DNA of 64,000 bases from Sporomusa malonica (GCF_041428715.1 NZ_CP155572.1); one strand, 5' to 3'. Numbered from the stretch's first letter, positions 35,802 to 52,935 are shown. The notes: generated by a model from the sequence alone, not told the origin. Numbers and translations are program-made.

Positions 35802-36954
35802 GGCGAAATATCTCCTCAATATCCTTGATCGTAGCCTTACGCGGATTGGTAGCCAGACATGGGTCCTGATAGGCTCCTTGGGCTAAAAGCGGAATGTCTG
35901 CTTCAGTAACACCAATATGTTTTAATGTCCGGGTAACTCCTAGGTTTTCTCGAAAAAGGTCTATTGAAGATAAAATAAGTGATTCCCGCTCGTACTCTGT
36001 TAAGCCGTCAAGTTTAAGGCCCATTGCTCCGCCGATTTTTTCGTAGCCTTCCCGGAAAACGGGGAAATTGAAGGCCATAACATGTTTTAATAGAATGGCG
36101 TTACACTCGCCATGCGATAGATCAAACATCCCGCCAAGACTATGAGCCATGGCATGAACTGCCCCCAGAATCGCATTAGAAAAGGCCATTCCCGCCGATA
36201 AGCTGCCTAACATGGTATAACTGCGATACTCAGTGTTTTCCGGATACTGCAACGCTAGTGGCAAATAATTGATGAGCAAATCTACAGCCTTTAAAGCATG
36301 TAAGTCAGTTATGGGAGAACTAGCTGTTGAAGCAAAAGCTTCAATCGCATGGGACAAGGCATCAATCCCGGTACAGGCGGTAAGATACGAGGGCATGGTC
36401 GTAAGTGTTGCCGGATCAATGAGTGCAACATCCGGAACTAAAGCCTTGCTGACAATAGCTATTTTGGTTTTCCTCGTACTGTCAGCAATAATCGCAAACT
36501 GTGAAACATCGGCAGCGCTGCCGGAAGTAGTCGGAATGCAAATCAACGGCGGCATAGGGCTGAATACCTGATCAACACCTTCAAACTCATTAATATGACG
36601 CTGATTCGACGATACAATCCCGATCCCTTTGGCACAATCAATCGGGCTGCCGCCGCCAACCGCCAATAGTAGGTTGCAGCCACAGTCTCTATACATGAGG
36701 GCTCCGGCCATTACATCATAATCACGGGGGTTAACATGCACATCTTGAAAAACAACATAAGGCAAAGAGTGCTTTTCAAGGCTGCTCACCACAGGGTCCA
36801 GCCAACCACACTCAATAATCCTGGGGTCAGTCACGATCATTACTTTTCTGGCGCCAAAGTTTTCTGCATACTGCCCAGCAAGTGCCATTGCACCCATCCC
36901 AAAAATAAACTCTGGTACAACAAATTTACGCAACTCCAGGATTGATAATGTCAC
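35791..36954 (-). CDS. Iron-containing alcohol dehydrogenase
   Basis: 387 aa, type III ADH. NAD-binding GGGSPIDCAKGIG near residue 95; metal ligands around D(193), H in HAMAHSLGG and H in DLSHGECNAILLKHVM. Family members oxidise alcohols, 1,3-propanediol or similar. I chose the GTG at 36954 with a GGGGGG-rich ribosome site; the TTG at 36969 is possible. It precedes the histidine kinase gene with overlapping ends, an odd pairing. Confidence 0.9.
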   Translation of the reverse strand: MTLSILELRKFVVPEFIFGMGAMALAGQYAENFGARKVMIVTDPRIIECGWLDPVVSSLEKHSLPYVVFQDVHVNPRDYDVMAGALMYRDCGCNLLLAVGGGSPIDCAKGIGIVSSNQRHINEFEGVDQVFSPMPPLICIPTTSGSAADVSQFAIIADSTRKTKIAIVSKALVPDVALIDPATLTTMPSYLTACTGIDALSHAIEAFASTASSPITDLHALKAVDLLINYLPLALQYPENTEYRSYTMLGSLSAGMAFSNAILGAVHAMAHSLGGMFDLSHGECNAILLKHVMAFNFPVFREGYEKIGGAMGLKLDGLTEYERESLILSSIDLFRENLGVTRTLKHIGVTEADIPLLAQGAYQDPCLATNPRKATIKDIEEIFRHAL

Positions 36955-37069
36955 ACTTATCCCCCCCAATAGCTCTCTTACTTCATTTTATCAAAAAATT
37001 CCTACAATTGGTAGACAACCTCTGCCAGTTATATTTTTCACGAAAGCTTACGCTGCAGAGGAGGATAAG

Positions 37070-37108
37070 AAAAAATTCACCTGGCAATAATCCAAGTGAA
37101 TTTTCTAT
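37070..37108 (-). terminator. Intrinsic terminator of the lysA-like gene
   Basis: Minus-strand stem AAAATTCAC.TGG / CCA.GTGAATTTT followed by T-rich sequence. Confidence 0.85.
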
Positions 37109-37116
37109 GTTAAATC

Positions 37117-38376
37117 TTATTTTTCTAGTCCAGAGAAATCTAACGTGGCAAAATAATCTTCAATCGTCTCAGCCCGGCGAATAGTCTCAACACTGCCGTC
37201 CGGTTTGAGCATTAATTCAGCAGAACGCAATTTGCCATTATAATTAAAGCCCATAGCATGACCGTGCGCTCCTGCATCATGAATAACCAACACATCACCA
37301 ATATCAATCATCGGCAATTTGCGGTTAACGGCAAATTTATCGTTGTTTTCGCACAGCGACCCAGTAACATCATAGATGTAGCCGAGCGGCCATTCTTCTT
37401 TACCCAGTACTGTAATATGGTGGTACGCGCCATATAACGCCGGACGCATTAAGTTGGCCATGCAGGCATCAAGACCAACGTAGTTCTTATAGATCTCTTT
37501 TTTATGCAGCACTGTCGATACCAGATAACCATAAGGTCCGGTAATCATCCGGCCGCACTCCATGGCAATTTTCAGCGGTGCAAGACCATTAGCCGCAATC
37601 TTTGTTTCATACGCCTTTTTGATTCCTTGGCTGACAATAGTAAGGTCGACCGCCTCTTGCTCAGGGCGGTAAGGAATACCGATACCACCGCCGAAGTTAA
37701 CAAACTCGACTTTAATATCAAGGGTACGATGAATTTCAATAATGAGATCAAACATCATATTGGCCGTCTCAATGAAATATTGCGGATCAAGTTCGTTGGA
37801 AATAACCATAGTATGGAGGCCAAACCGCTTTACGCCTCTGGCTTTCATAATCCGGTATGCATCCAAAAGCTGTTTGCGGGTCACACCGTATTTAGATTCT
37901 TCTGGATTACCGATGATCGAGTTGCCGCCTTCACGCAGTGGGCCAGGATTATAACGAAATGAAATCATATCCGGGAGACCGGCATGTTTATCCAGATAGT
38001 CAATATGACTAATATCGTCAAGGTTAATAATTGCACCTAATTCACGTGCCTTTTTAAACTCAATCGCTGGGGTGTCATTCGAAGTCAGAATGATTTCTTC
38101 GCCACTCATACCGGCTTTTTCAGCTAGAATAAGTTCAGACAGGGAACTGCAGTCAGCACCCAGGCCCTCTTCCCGCAGCACTTTTAAGATATGAGGATTG
38201 GGAGTAGCCTTTACAGCAAAATATTCTTTAAACTCTGGCGCCCACGCGAAGGCCTTTGTCAGATTTCGGACATTCTGCCTAATGGCTTTCTCATCATAAA
38301 TGTGAAACGGTGTGGGGTACTGCTTGATTACTTCTGTTAGTTGTTCTTTTGTAAACGGTAATTTCTTCTCAGCCAC
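37117..38376 (-). CDS. lysA: Diaminopimelate decarboxylase-like PLP enzyme
   Basis: 419 aa, fold type III decarboxylase. The PLP lysine is in EYFAVKATPNPHIL near residue 54, the phosphate loop in VNFGGGIGIPY, and the ECGR motif near 275; the dimer-interface motif is CENNDKF, a variant of the usual CES.D. Sequence alone leaves carboxynorspermidine decarboxylase open, but the lysine riboswitch upstream supports meso-diaminopimelate to lysine. The start is GTG. Confidence 0.88.
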   Translation of the reverse strand: MAEKKLPFTKEQLTEVIKQYPTPFHIYDEKAIRQNVRNLTKAFAWAPEFKEYFAVKATPNPHILKVLREEGLGADCSSLSELILAEKAGMSGEEIILTSNDTPAIEFKKARELGAIINLDDISHIDYLDKHAGLPDMISFRYNPGPLREGGNSIIGNPEESKYGVTRKQLLDAYRIMKARGVKRFGLHTMVISNELDPQYFIETANMMFDLIIEIHRTLDIKVEFVNFGGGIGIPYRPEQEAVDLTIVSQGIKKAYETKIAANGLAPLKIAMECGRMITGPYGYLVSTVLHKKEIYKNYVGLDACMANLMRPALYGAYHHITVLGKEEWPLGYIYDVTGSLCENNDKFAVNRKLPMIDIGDVLVIHDAGAHGHAMGFNYNGKLRSAELMLKPDGSVETIRRAETIEDYFATLDFSGLEK

Positions 38377-38414
38377 TTGTTTCGCCTACCCTTCGATAAT
38401 AAGTAATTTAAATG

Positions 38415-38455
38415 TAAAAAAGCAGTCTGCGCTAAATCTCGCAAACTGCTTTAAA
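38415..38455 (-). terminator. Lysine-riboswitch terminator
   Basis: Minus-strand stem AAAGCAGT.TGCG / CGCA.ACTGCTTT with T-run, located between the aptamer and the lysA-like start. Confidence 0.85.
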
Positions 38456-38485
38456 AGACAAAAGAGTTCTCTTATCAGCTGTGCA

Positions 38486-38650
38486 AGATAGCGCTCCACC
38501 TGAAACAATTCAAGTGACAGTCTTGCATCTTTTAAATGCAAAACCAGCAAAAGTTTCCGGGCCAAAACTTTCACTTCGGCGGTCAGCCCCTTTCAGTATC
38601 GTCATCGCTGCCAGCTCTACATACTTACTCTTGGTCTGCCGCGCCTCTAT
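38486..38650 (-). promoter_or_regulatory. Lysine (L-box) riboswitch aptamer
   Basis: Minus-strand landmarks in order: AGAGGCGCGG, CAAGAGTAAGTATG, GATGACGATACTGAAAGGGG, CTGACCGCCGAAGTG, GCTGGTTTTGCAT, AGACTGTCACTTG and GTGGAGCGCTATCT. These match the conserved L-box core, and a terminator follows. Lysine should stop transcription of the decarboxylase gene. Confidence 0.92.
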
Positions 38651-38676
38651 CGGAAAAACATTATTCGATTACGTCT

Positions 38677-38706
38677 ATAATAGCAGTACACCCTAGGGAC
38701 TGTCAA
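38677..38706 (-). promoter_or_regulatory. Predicted promoter of the L-box/lysA unit
   Basis: Minus strand TTGACA (38706-38701) and TATTAT (38682-38677), 18-bp spacer, just upstream of the aptamer. Confidence 0.75.
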
Positions 38707-38750
38707 TATGTCAGTGGCGAAATCTTATCAATGCGTCTGGCGACAAGCTA

Positions 38751-38951
38751 TTAATCCCGGTAATATGACCACACGCAATATAGACCACGCATTGTGCCCC
38801 CACAACGACAACCGGCCTGTCCACATAAGCGAGTACAGACCTCAACACCTGACACAGGTTCCAGTTTCCCTTTCTCTCTTACACGCCAAAAAGAAACTTC
38901 CTGCCCTGGTCCCTTTGTCCCCAACTCACAAAACCACTTCCATAGCCTCAT
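38751..38951 (-). CDS. Candidate Cys-rich small protein
   Basis: 66 codons from ATG 38951 with GGGAGTGG upstream. The product starts MRLWKWFCELGTKGPG and has six cysteines, mostly in the second half. No family recognised. It fills an otherwise empty stretch between the tRNA genes and the lysine riboswitch. It may be a chance frame. Confidence 0.3.
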   Translation of the reverse strand: MRLWKWFCELGTKGPGQEVSFWRVREKGKLEPVSGVEVCTRLCGQAGCRCGGTMRGLYCVWSYYRD

Positions 38952-39098
38952 AGTGCCCACTCCCTGATCTTTATTAGTTGTAGTATAAAATAATAACGGC
39001 CAAGATGCAGTGAGCAACATCACAGACGATAAAGATAAAAGGTGGCAACCCATCTCACAAAGATAGATTTCCACCTAAAAATTCTATAAAAAAACATA

Positions 39099-39175
39099 TG
39101 GGGTGACTAGAGGGTCTCGAACCCTCGAATACCGGAGCCACAATCCGGCGTGTTAACCGCTTCACCATAGCCACC
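39099..39175 (-). tRNA. tRNA-His(GTG)
   Basis: Cloverleaf beginning GGTGGCTATGGTGAAGC, anticodon loop TTGTGGC, encoded CCA. Confidence 0.95.
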
Positions 39176-39182
39176 ATATAAT

Positions 39183-39258
<76 letters not shown>

Positions 39259-39260
39259 AT

Positions 39261-39350
39261 ATAAGCAGCGAACCATGTTGTCGCGAGCCGCTAGGCGACA
39301 CGAGAACATACGTGAGTCGCTTAGTTCCAAGCGTTAGCGCGGAACTTCCT
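39261..39350 (-). repeat. R3 repeat, copy b
   Basis: About 90 bp: GGAAGTTCCGCGCTAACGC ... AACTAAGCGACTCACGTATG ... GGCTCGCGACAACATGG ... CGCTGCTTAT on the minus strand. It has several short inverted repeats and lies between tRNA-fMet and a tRNA-Asn fragment. Confidence 0.85.
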
Positions 39351-39374
39351 AATTATCAATCCCCAGATATTAAG

Positions 39375-39423
39375 TGGCTCCTCGAGTAGGACTCGAACCG
39401 TCGACCAATCGGTCAACAGCCGA
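39375..39423 (-). pseudogene. tRNA-Asn 3' fragment
   Basis: Matches the 3' 49 bp of tRNA-Asn(GTT) (CCA, acceptor 3' strand, T arm, anticodon arm) with about four substitutions, then stops. The complete tRNA-Asn is 146 bp further upstream on the same strand. Confidence 0.8.
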
Positions 39424-39440
39424 ACTACGACCGTTGATAA

Positions 39441-39546
39441 CACGCCATCTGCGTCGTTGTCACTGCGGGCGTTCCCTCCGACGTACTTCCCAGTACGACT
39501 CCGGTCACGTCCTCGCTCCGCCTAGCAGTGACATGTTCTAAACGGC
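39441..39546 (+). repeat. R4 repeat, copy a (diverged)
   Basis: Starts GCCATCTGCGTCGTTG, has a central CGTAC...GTACG dyad and ends CCGCCTAGCAGTGACATG. It resembles the two R4 copies in the rRNA spacers. It separates the tRNA-Asn fragment from tRNA-Asn. Confidence 0.65.
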
Positions 39547-39568
39547 CTAAGCCGTATATTGTATTAAT

Positions 39569-39644
39569 TGGCTCCTCGAGTAGGACTCGAACCTACGACC
39601 GATCGGTTAACAGCCGATTGCTCTACCAACTGAGCTATCGAGGA
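39569..39644 (-). tRNA. tRNA-Asn(GTT)
   Basis: Begins TCCTCGATAGCTCAG; anticodon GTT; encoded CCA. It follows the 23S gene of operon 1, as another tRNA-Asn follows operon 2. Confidence 0.95.
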
Positions 39645-39741
39645 ATGTATTGAAGGAATTATATTTGTTCCTTCAAAACTTCACAGAAGAAAAGCATTGC
39701 GCAATATTGGGTTTGATGTTTGCACTACATGCAAACGAGGT

Positions 39742-42657
<2,916 letters not shown>

Positions 42658-42675
42658 CTAGCTGCAACTGTCTAT

Positions 42676-42781
42676 AAGCCGCCATCTGCTTCGTTGGTCC
42701 TCAGACGTTTTGCTTGCGTACGATTGTACGCGGCGCGGCAACGTCTTCCGGTCCGCCTCGCAGCTGACACCTTCTAGCCAG
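42676..42781 (+). repeat. R4 repeat, copy b, in the 5S-23S spacer
   Basis: GCCATCTGCTTCGTTGGTCC ... GCGTACGATTGTACGC ... CCGCCTCGCAGCTGACACC. The central arms GCGTAC/GTACGC are perfect. An almost identical copy lies at the same place in operon 2. Confidence 0.85.
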
Positions 42782-42991
42782 TTTCGCCTGCCTTAAACTT
42801 TGCTAATGCTAATTTAAGGACTTTTTTAGAATCCTAATTGCGCTTCGTTAAGTTACTTCTACATATTTGCATATGAGAGGTAATTTACCTTTTGCTTTCT
42901 TCTGTGCAGTTTTCAAGGAACATTGGAACATTTATATTATCACAACCACTTGTGTGTTTCAACAAGTAAGTTGTGGTAACTTTCGTTCCTA

Positions 42992-43108
42992 AACCAGCAA
43001 CTTCCTAATCTCCCAGGCCGTTTCCAGCCAAGTACCTTCGGCGTTTGTGGGCTTAATTGCTGTGTTCGGTATGGGAACAGATGGAACCCCACAGCTATCG
43101 TCACTGGA
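42992..43108 (-). rRNA. rrf: 5S rRNA, operon 1
   Basis: Minus strand CCAGTGACGATAGCTGTGGG ... TTCCCATACCGAACACAG ... GGGAGATTAGGAAGTTGC, the 5S core. It lies between 16S and 23S. Confidence 0.94.
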
Positions 43109-43276
43109 TGTTTTTTTGTTTTCAGGAATATCTATGTTATCACACTTCACTGTTGCGTGCAACAGGTACTTTGTGGTAACTTGCATTCCCTCAAAACCAA
43201 ACAATGTAAGTTGATTGCATCTGCCAAGATGTACCGACCTAGGATTTCAGACTATATTTCAAGCCTGTTATCTCCC

Positions 43277-44831
<1,555 letters not shown>

Positions 44832-44995
44832 TAAAGTTATATTTATTGGGGCCATTTAATGGCTCAATATAAATCAAAATTTGTTTTTGGTTTGTGTCTT
44901 GCGACACGCACGCACATCTGGCATTTTTATGATGCATTACTTTACATTGTTCAGTTTTCAGGGAACGTTTTGTTGTCGTCTTAAGGCAGATATTT

Positions 44996-45024
44996 ATAAT
45001 AGCATTTTCATTTGTTTAAGTCAA
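44996..45024 (-). promoter_or_regulatory. Promoter of rRNA operon 1
   Basis: TTGACT (45024-45019) and TATTAT (45001-44996), 17-bp spacer, about 165 bp before 16S. Confidence 0.7.
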
Positions 45025-45041
45025 TACTATTATGTATTTAG

Positions 45042-45127
45042 TGGTGCGGTAGAATGGATTTGAACCATCACGAGGTTGCCCCCGCCAGCCCCTCAAGCTG
45101 GTGCGTCTGCCGTTCCGCCACTACCGC
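45042..45127 (-). tRNA. tRNA-Leu(GAG)
   Basis: Begins GCGGTAGTGGCGGAACGG; long variable arm; loop TTGAGGG; encoded CCA. Confidence 0.95.
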
Positions 45128-45143
45128 ATGTTATATATAATAT

Positions 45144-45234
45144 AGGAAGTTCTTCGCTAACGCTCAGAACTAAGCGACTCACGTATGTTCTTGCTTCGCC
45201 TATCGGCTCGCAACAACATGGTTCGCTGCTTATA
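45144..45234 (+). repeat. R3 repeat, copy c
   Basis: Plus-strand orientation: GGAAGTTCTTCGCTAACGCT ... ACTAAGCGACTCACGTATG ... GGCTCGCAACAACATGG ... CGCTGCTTATA. It lies between the two tRNA-Leu genes. Confidence 0.85.
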
Positions 45235-45236
45235 AA

Positions 45237-45322
45237 TGGTGCGGTCGAGTGGATTTGAACCACCACGAGGTTGCCCCCACTAGCTCCTGAGGCTAGCGCG
45301 TCTGCCGTTCCGCCACGACCGC
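45237..45322 (-). tRNA. tRNA-Leu(CAG)
   Basis: Begins GCGGTCGTGGCGGAACGG; loop CTCAGGA; long variable arm; encoded CCA. Confidence 0.95.
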
Positions 45323-45330
45323 ATGATTAT

Positions 45331-45407
45331 TGGTGGATCTACTAGGATTTGAACCTAGGACCCGCCGGTTATGAGCCGGATGCTCTACCAAACTGAGCTA
45401 TAGATCC
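45331..45407 (-). tRNA. tRNA with CAT anticodon (Met, or Ile2 after lysidine)
   Basis: Begins GGATCTATAGCTCAG; loop CTCATAA; encoded CCA. It is not the initiator. Elongator Met and Ile2 cannot be separated safely by eye. Confidence 0.88.
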
Positions 45408-45412
45408 TTAAT

Positions 45413-45497
45413 TGGTGGAGGGAGGTGGATTCGAACCACCGAAGTCAAAGACGGCAGATTTACAGTCTGCTCCCTTTAGCCACTCGGGAATCCCTCC
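45413..45497 (-). tRNA. tRNA-Tyr(GTA)
   Basis: Begins GGAGGGATTCCCGAGTGG; loop CTGTAAA; long variable arm; encoded CCA. Confidence 0.95.
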
Positions 45498-45509
45498 GTA
45501 TTAATGAAA

Positions 45510-45585
45510 TGGAGCTGGCGAGAGGAATTGAACCCCCAACCTGCTGATTACAAGTCAGCTGCTCTACCAATTGAGCTACGCCAGC
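45510..45585 (-). tRNA. tRNA-Thr(TGT)
   Basis: Begins GCTGGCGTAGCTCAATTGG; loop CTTGTAA; encoded CCA. Confidence 0.95.
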
Positions 45586-45673
45586 ATAAGCAGCGAACCA
45601 TGTTGTCGCGAGCCGCTAGGCGACACGAGAACATACGTGAGTCGCTTAGTTCTGAGCGTAGTGAAGAACTTCC
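45586..45673 (-). repeat. R3 repeat, copy d
   Basis: Nearly identical to copy b in its right 70 bp (ATAAGCAGCGAACCATGTTG on the plus strand); it begins at the 5' end of tRNA-Thr. Confidence 0.85.
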
Positions 45674-45688
45674 ACTCAGAGAGTAAGT

Positions 45689-45765
45689 TGGCGACCCCGG
45701 CAGGATTCGAACCTGCGACCTTTTGATTCGTAGTCAAACGCTCTATCCAGCTGAGCTACGGAGTC
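45689..45765 (-). tRNA. tRNA-Arg(ACG)
   Basis: Identical in body to the copy at 29862-29938; loop CTACGAA; encoded CCA. Confidence 0.96.
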
Positions 45766-45773
45766 TTAATAAA

Positions 45774-45850
45774 TGGCGACCCTGAACGGATTTGAACCGT
45801 CGATCTCCGCCGTGACAGGGCGGCATGTTAGACCGCTACACCACAGGGCC
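45774..45850 (-). tRNA. tRNA-Asp(GTC)
   Basis: Begins GGCCCTGTGGTGTAGCGG; loop CTGTCAC; encoded CCA. Confidence 0.95.
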
Positions 45851-45857
45851 GTTAAGA

Positions 45858-45933
<76 letters not shown>

Positions 45934-45943
45934 GAAAGAAAGA

Positions 45944-46018
45944 TGGTGACCCGTGGGGGAATCGAACCCCCGTTATCGCCGTGAAAGGGCGGTGTCTTAA
46001 CCGCTTGACCAACGGGCC
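45944..46018 (-). tRNA. tRNA-Glu(TTC)
   Basis: Begins GGCCCGTTGGTCAAGCGG; loop CTTTCAC; encoded CCA. Confidence 0.95.
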
Positions 46019-46029
46019 ATGAAATTAGG

Positions 46030-46120
46030 TGGCGGAGTGGGTGGGATTTGAACCCACGCAGGCCTCACGACCTCTAACGATTTAGCAAACCGTCCTCTTC
46101 AGCCACTTGAGTACCACTCC
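46030..46120 (-). tRNA. tRNA-Ser(GCT)
   Basis: Begins GGAGTGGTACTCAAGTGG; loop TTGCTAA; long variable arm; encoded CCA. Confidence 0.95.
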
Positions 46121-46140
46121 AACTTACTCGCAATAATGAT

Positions 46141-46225
46141 GTTCCGCGCTAATGCTTGGAACTAAGCGACTCACTCAAGTTCTCGCTTCGCCTCACGGCT
46201 CGCAAGAACTTGGTTCGCTGCTTAT
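46141..46225 (+). repeat. R3 repeat, copy e
   Basis: GTTCCGCGCTAATGCTTGG ... ACTAAGCGACTCACTCAAG ... CTCACGGCTCGCAAGAAC ... CGCTGCTTAT, ending at the CCA of tRNA-Asn. Confidence 0.85.
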
Positions 46226-46300
46226 GGCTCCTCGAGTAGGACTCGAACCTACGACCGATCGGTTAACAGCCGATTGCTCTACCAACTGAGCTATCGAGGA
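46225..46300 (-). tRNA. tRNA-Asn(GTT), behind rRNA operon 2
   Basis: Same sequence as the copy at 39569-39644; anticodon GTT; encoded CCA. Confidence 0.95.
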
Positions 46301-46454
46301 ATGTTTTGTTTATTGAAGAATTTATATTCTTACCATAGTTATTCGTTGCTTGCAACTTGTAATTTTAGGTAATGATTTATTCCTTCAAAACTTCACAGAA
46401 GATAAGCATTGCGCAATTTTGGTTTGATGTTTGCACTTAGCAAACGAGGTTATT

Positions 46455-49370
<2,916 letters not shown>

Positions 49371-49385
49371 CTGCAACTATCTATA

Positions 49386-49490
49386 AGCCGCCATCTGCTT
49401 CGTTGGTCCTCAGACGTTTTGCTTGCGTACGACTGTACGCGGCGCGGCAACGTCTTCCGGTCCGCCTCGCAGCTGACACCTTCTAGCCAG
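49386..49490 (+). repeat. R4 repeat, copy c, in the 5S-23S spacer
   Basis: Almost identical to copy b (GCCATCTGCTTCGTTGGTCC ... GCGTACGACTGTACGC). The loop base differs, the GCGTAC/GTACGC arms are kept. Confidence 0.85.
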
Positions 49491-49701
49491 TTTCGCCTCA
49501 TCTTAAACTTAGCTTACGCTAAAGGTAAGACGTTTAAAAAAATCCTAATTGCGCTTCGTTAAGTTACTTCACATATTTGCATATGAGAGGTAATTTTACT
49601 TTTGCTTTCTTCTGTGCAGTTTTCAAGGAACATAGGAACAACTATGTTATCATAGCCACTTGTTTATTTCAACAAGTAATTTATGGTAATGTTAATTCCT
49701 G

Positions 49702-49818
49702 AACCAGCAACTTCCTAATCTCCCAGGCCGTTTCCAGCCAAGTACCTTCGGCGTTTATGGGCTTAACTACTGTGTTCGGTATGGGAACAGGTGGAACCCC
49801 ACAGCTATCGTCACTGGA
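49702..49818 (-). rRNA. rrf: 5S rRNA, operon 2
   Basis: Same 5S core as operon 1 with several substitutions (for example ACAGGTGGAACC on the plus strand). It lies between tRNA-Ala and 23S. Confidence 0.94.
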
Positions 49819-49821
49819 TTA

Positions 49822-49897
49822 TGGTGGAGACGAGCGGGATCGAACCGCTGACCCCCTGCTTGCAAGGCAGGTGCTCTCCCAGCTGAGCTACGCCCCC
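49822..49897 (-). tRNA. tRNA-Ala(TGC)
   Basis: Begins GGGGGCGTAGCTCAGC; loop CTTGCAA; encoded CCA. It is in the 16S-5S spacer. Confidence 0.95.
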
Positions 49898-49920
49898 ATA
49901 TTACTATATTAAGATGAAGA

Positions 49921-49997
<77 letters not shown>

Positions 49998-50159
49998 ATC
50001 TTGAAGGACTTATTATGTTATCATAGTCATTTGTATATTTCAACAAGTAACTTATGGTAACTAAAGCATTCCCTCAAAACTAAACAATGTAAGATTTATG
50101 CATCTGCCAAGATGTACCGACCTAGGATTTCAGACTATATTTCAAGTCCGTTATCTCCC

Positions 50160-51714
<1,555 letters not shown>

Positions 51715-52065
51715 TAAAGTTATATTTATTGGAGCCATTTAATGGCTCAATATAAATCAAAATTTGTTTTTGGTTTGTGTCTTGCGACACGCACGCACAT
51801 CTGGCATTTTTATGATGCATTACTTTACATTGTTCAGTTTTCAGGGAACGACGTGCATGGATGCACTAGTGTCACGGACGTATCATGGATGATACGCTTT
51901 GTCCGGGACCGTGTTTGTTCGCCGCTTGTCATAATGGCGGAATATCATAATAGCATTTTTCGCTTATCGATGTCAATACTATTATTCATGTTAATTATTT
52001 CCGCCGCTGTTGGCGACTTTTATAGATTATCACATTCGTGCTATTATGTCAAATTGATTTTTTTT
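51715..52065. other. Leader and upstream region of rRNA operon 2
   Basis: The first 130 bp equal the operon 1 leader (TTCAGTTTTCAGGGAACG and so on), then the sequences diverge. A dyad ACGTATCATGGATGATACGC lies near 51879. No gene seen. Confidence 0.6.
51947..51976 (-). promoter_or_regulatory. Promoter of rRNA operon 2
   Basis: TTGACA (51976-51971) and TATTAT (51952-51947), 18-bp spacer; the AATGCTATTAT -10 region is shared with operon 1. Confidence 0.72.
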
Positions 52066-52155
52066 GTCCTGTTAGAAAGTATAACTTTCCGTCTGGATAA
52101 GGGCAACATCGGCTTCCGCTTTCGCAAAGGCTCGGCGCAAGCCGTGTTTTCTTTA
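52066..52155 (+). repeat. R2 repeat, copy c (full)
   Basis: GTCCTGTTAGAAAGTATAAC ... GGATAAGGGCAACATCGG ... GGCTCGGCGCAAGCCG ... TTTTCTTTA. It lies between the rRNA promoter and the bfr terminator. Confidence 0.85.
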
Positions 52156-52235
52156 TTTTTTACTGCTGATGTCGGGATAATCCCCTACGCAAGATATTAA
52201 TTTATCAGATGATTTACTCCTTGTCAATGTAAAAA

Positions 52236-52271
52236 TATAAAAACACCCCTCCATATATTGGAAGGGTGCCG
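52236..52271 (-). terminator. Intrinsic terminator of bfr
   Basis: Minus-strand stem CACCC.TCCA-ATATA-TGGA.GGGTG followed by TTTTT, 9 bp after the stop codon. Confidence 0.88.
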
Positions 52272-52279
52272 AAGGTACG

Positions 52280-52747
52280 TTATCTTACTTGTGTCGACAG
52301 GAATATCGGCAAAGTCATATGTGAAACCTGGTCTTGCAATTCTTCGATACTGTCAATATGGCGATCTTCATCAGTAAGGATTTCCTCAAGTATCTCACGG
52401 GTAGCGAAGTCACTGACCTCTCCTGCCAGTTTTATTGCTGCGTTGTAAGCTTCAATGGCGCCCTGCTCGGCTGCATGGTCGTACTCAAGTTGTTTAGGAA
52501 TGTCACTGCCAATATGTATTTCTTTCAACTTAGAAACAATGGGTGTGCCTTCAAGGAACAAGATACGCGCAATTAATTTCTCGGCATGCTTCATTTCAGA
52601 AATAGCCCGGTGTTCAAATTGATTGTGGAGTTTCTCATAACCCCAGTTAGCACACATCTCTGAATGAACAATGTACTGGTTAATGGCGCTGAGTTCATCA
52701 GCAAGAAGAGAATTTAAGGTCTCAATTAATTGGGGATTTCCTTTCAT
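52280..52747 (-). CDS. bfr: Bacterioferritin
   Basis: 155 aa, four-helix ferritin. Ferroxidase ligands Glu18, Glu51 and His54 and the heme-axial Met52 (SEMKHAEK) are at the classical positions; Glu and His of the fourth helix are in ILTDEDRHID. It stores iron as a 24-mer and helps oxygen defence in anaerobes. It is monocistronic with its own terminator. Confidence 0.94.
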   Translation of the reverse strand: MKGNPQLIETLNSLLADELSAINQYIVHSEMCANWGYEKLHNQFEHRAISEMKHAEKLIARILFLEGTPIVSKLKEIHIGSDIPKQLEYDHAAEQGAIEAYNAAIKLAGEVSDFATREILEEILTDEDRHIDSIEELQDQVSHMTLPIFLSTQVR

Positions 52748-52846
52748 TTGATCAAACTCCTTCCTGTTATGTACTTTTAGCTCAACCCTATGTCTAAGGT
52801 ACCATTTTTATCCTATTAATGCAACAAAAAAATAATCATTCTTCTT

Positions 52847-52935
52847 TATCCTGTAGGACAGTCTCTTTCCGTCTGGATAAGGGCAACATCGACTTCCTCT
52901 TTCGCTAAAGCTCGGCGCAAGCCGTGTTTTCTTTA
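52847..52935 (+). repeat. R2 repeat, copy d, overlapping the 3' end of paaK
   Basis: TATCCTGTAGGACAGTCTC ... GGATAAGGGCAACATCGAC ... GCTCGGCGCAAGCCGTG ... TTCTTTA. The left part is more diverged than in other copies. The stop codon and about ten last codons of paaK lie within it. Confidence 0.82.

Noticed and set aside
51742..52200. 152-codon plus-strand frame
   Set aside because: It crosses the rRNA leader, rRNA promoter and the R2 repeat on the opposite strand; composition is not protein-like.
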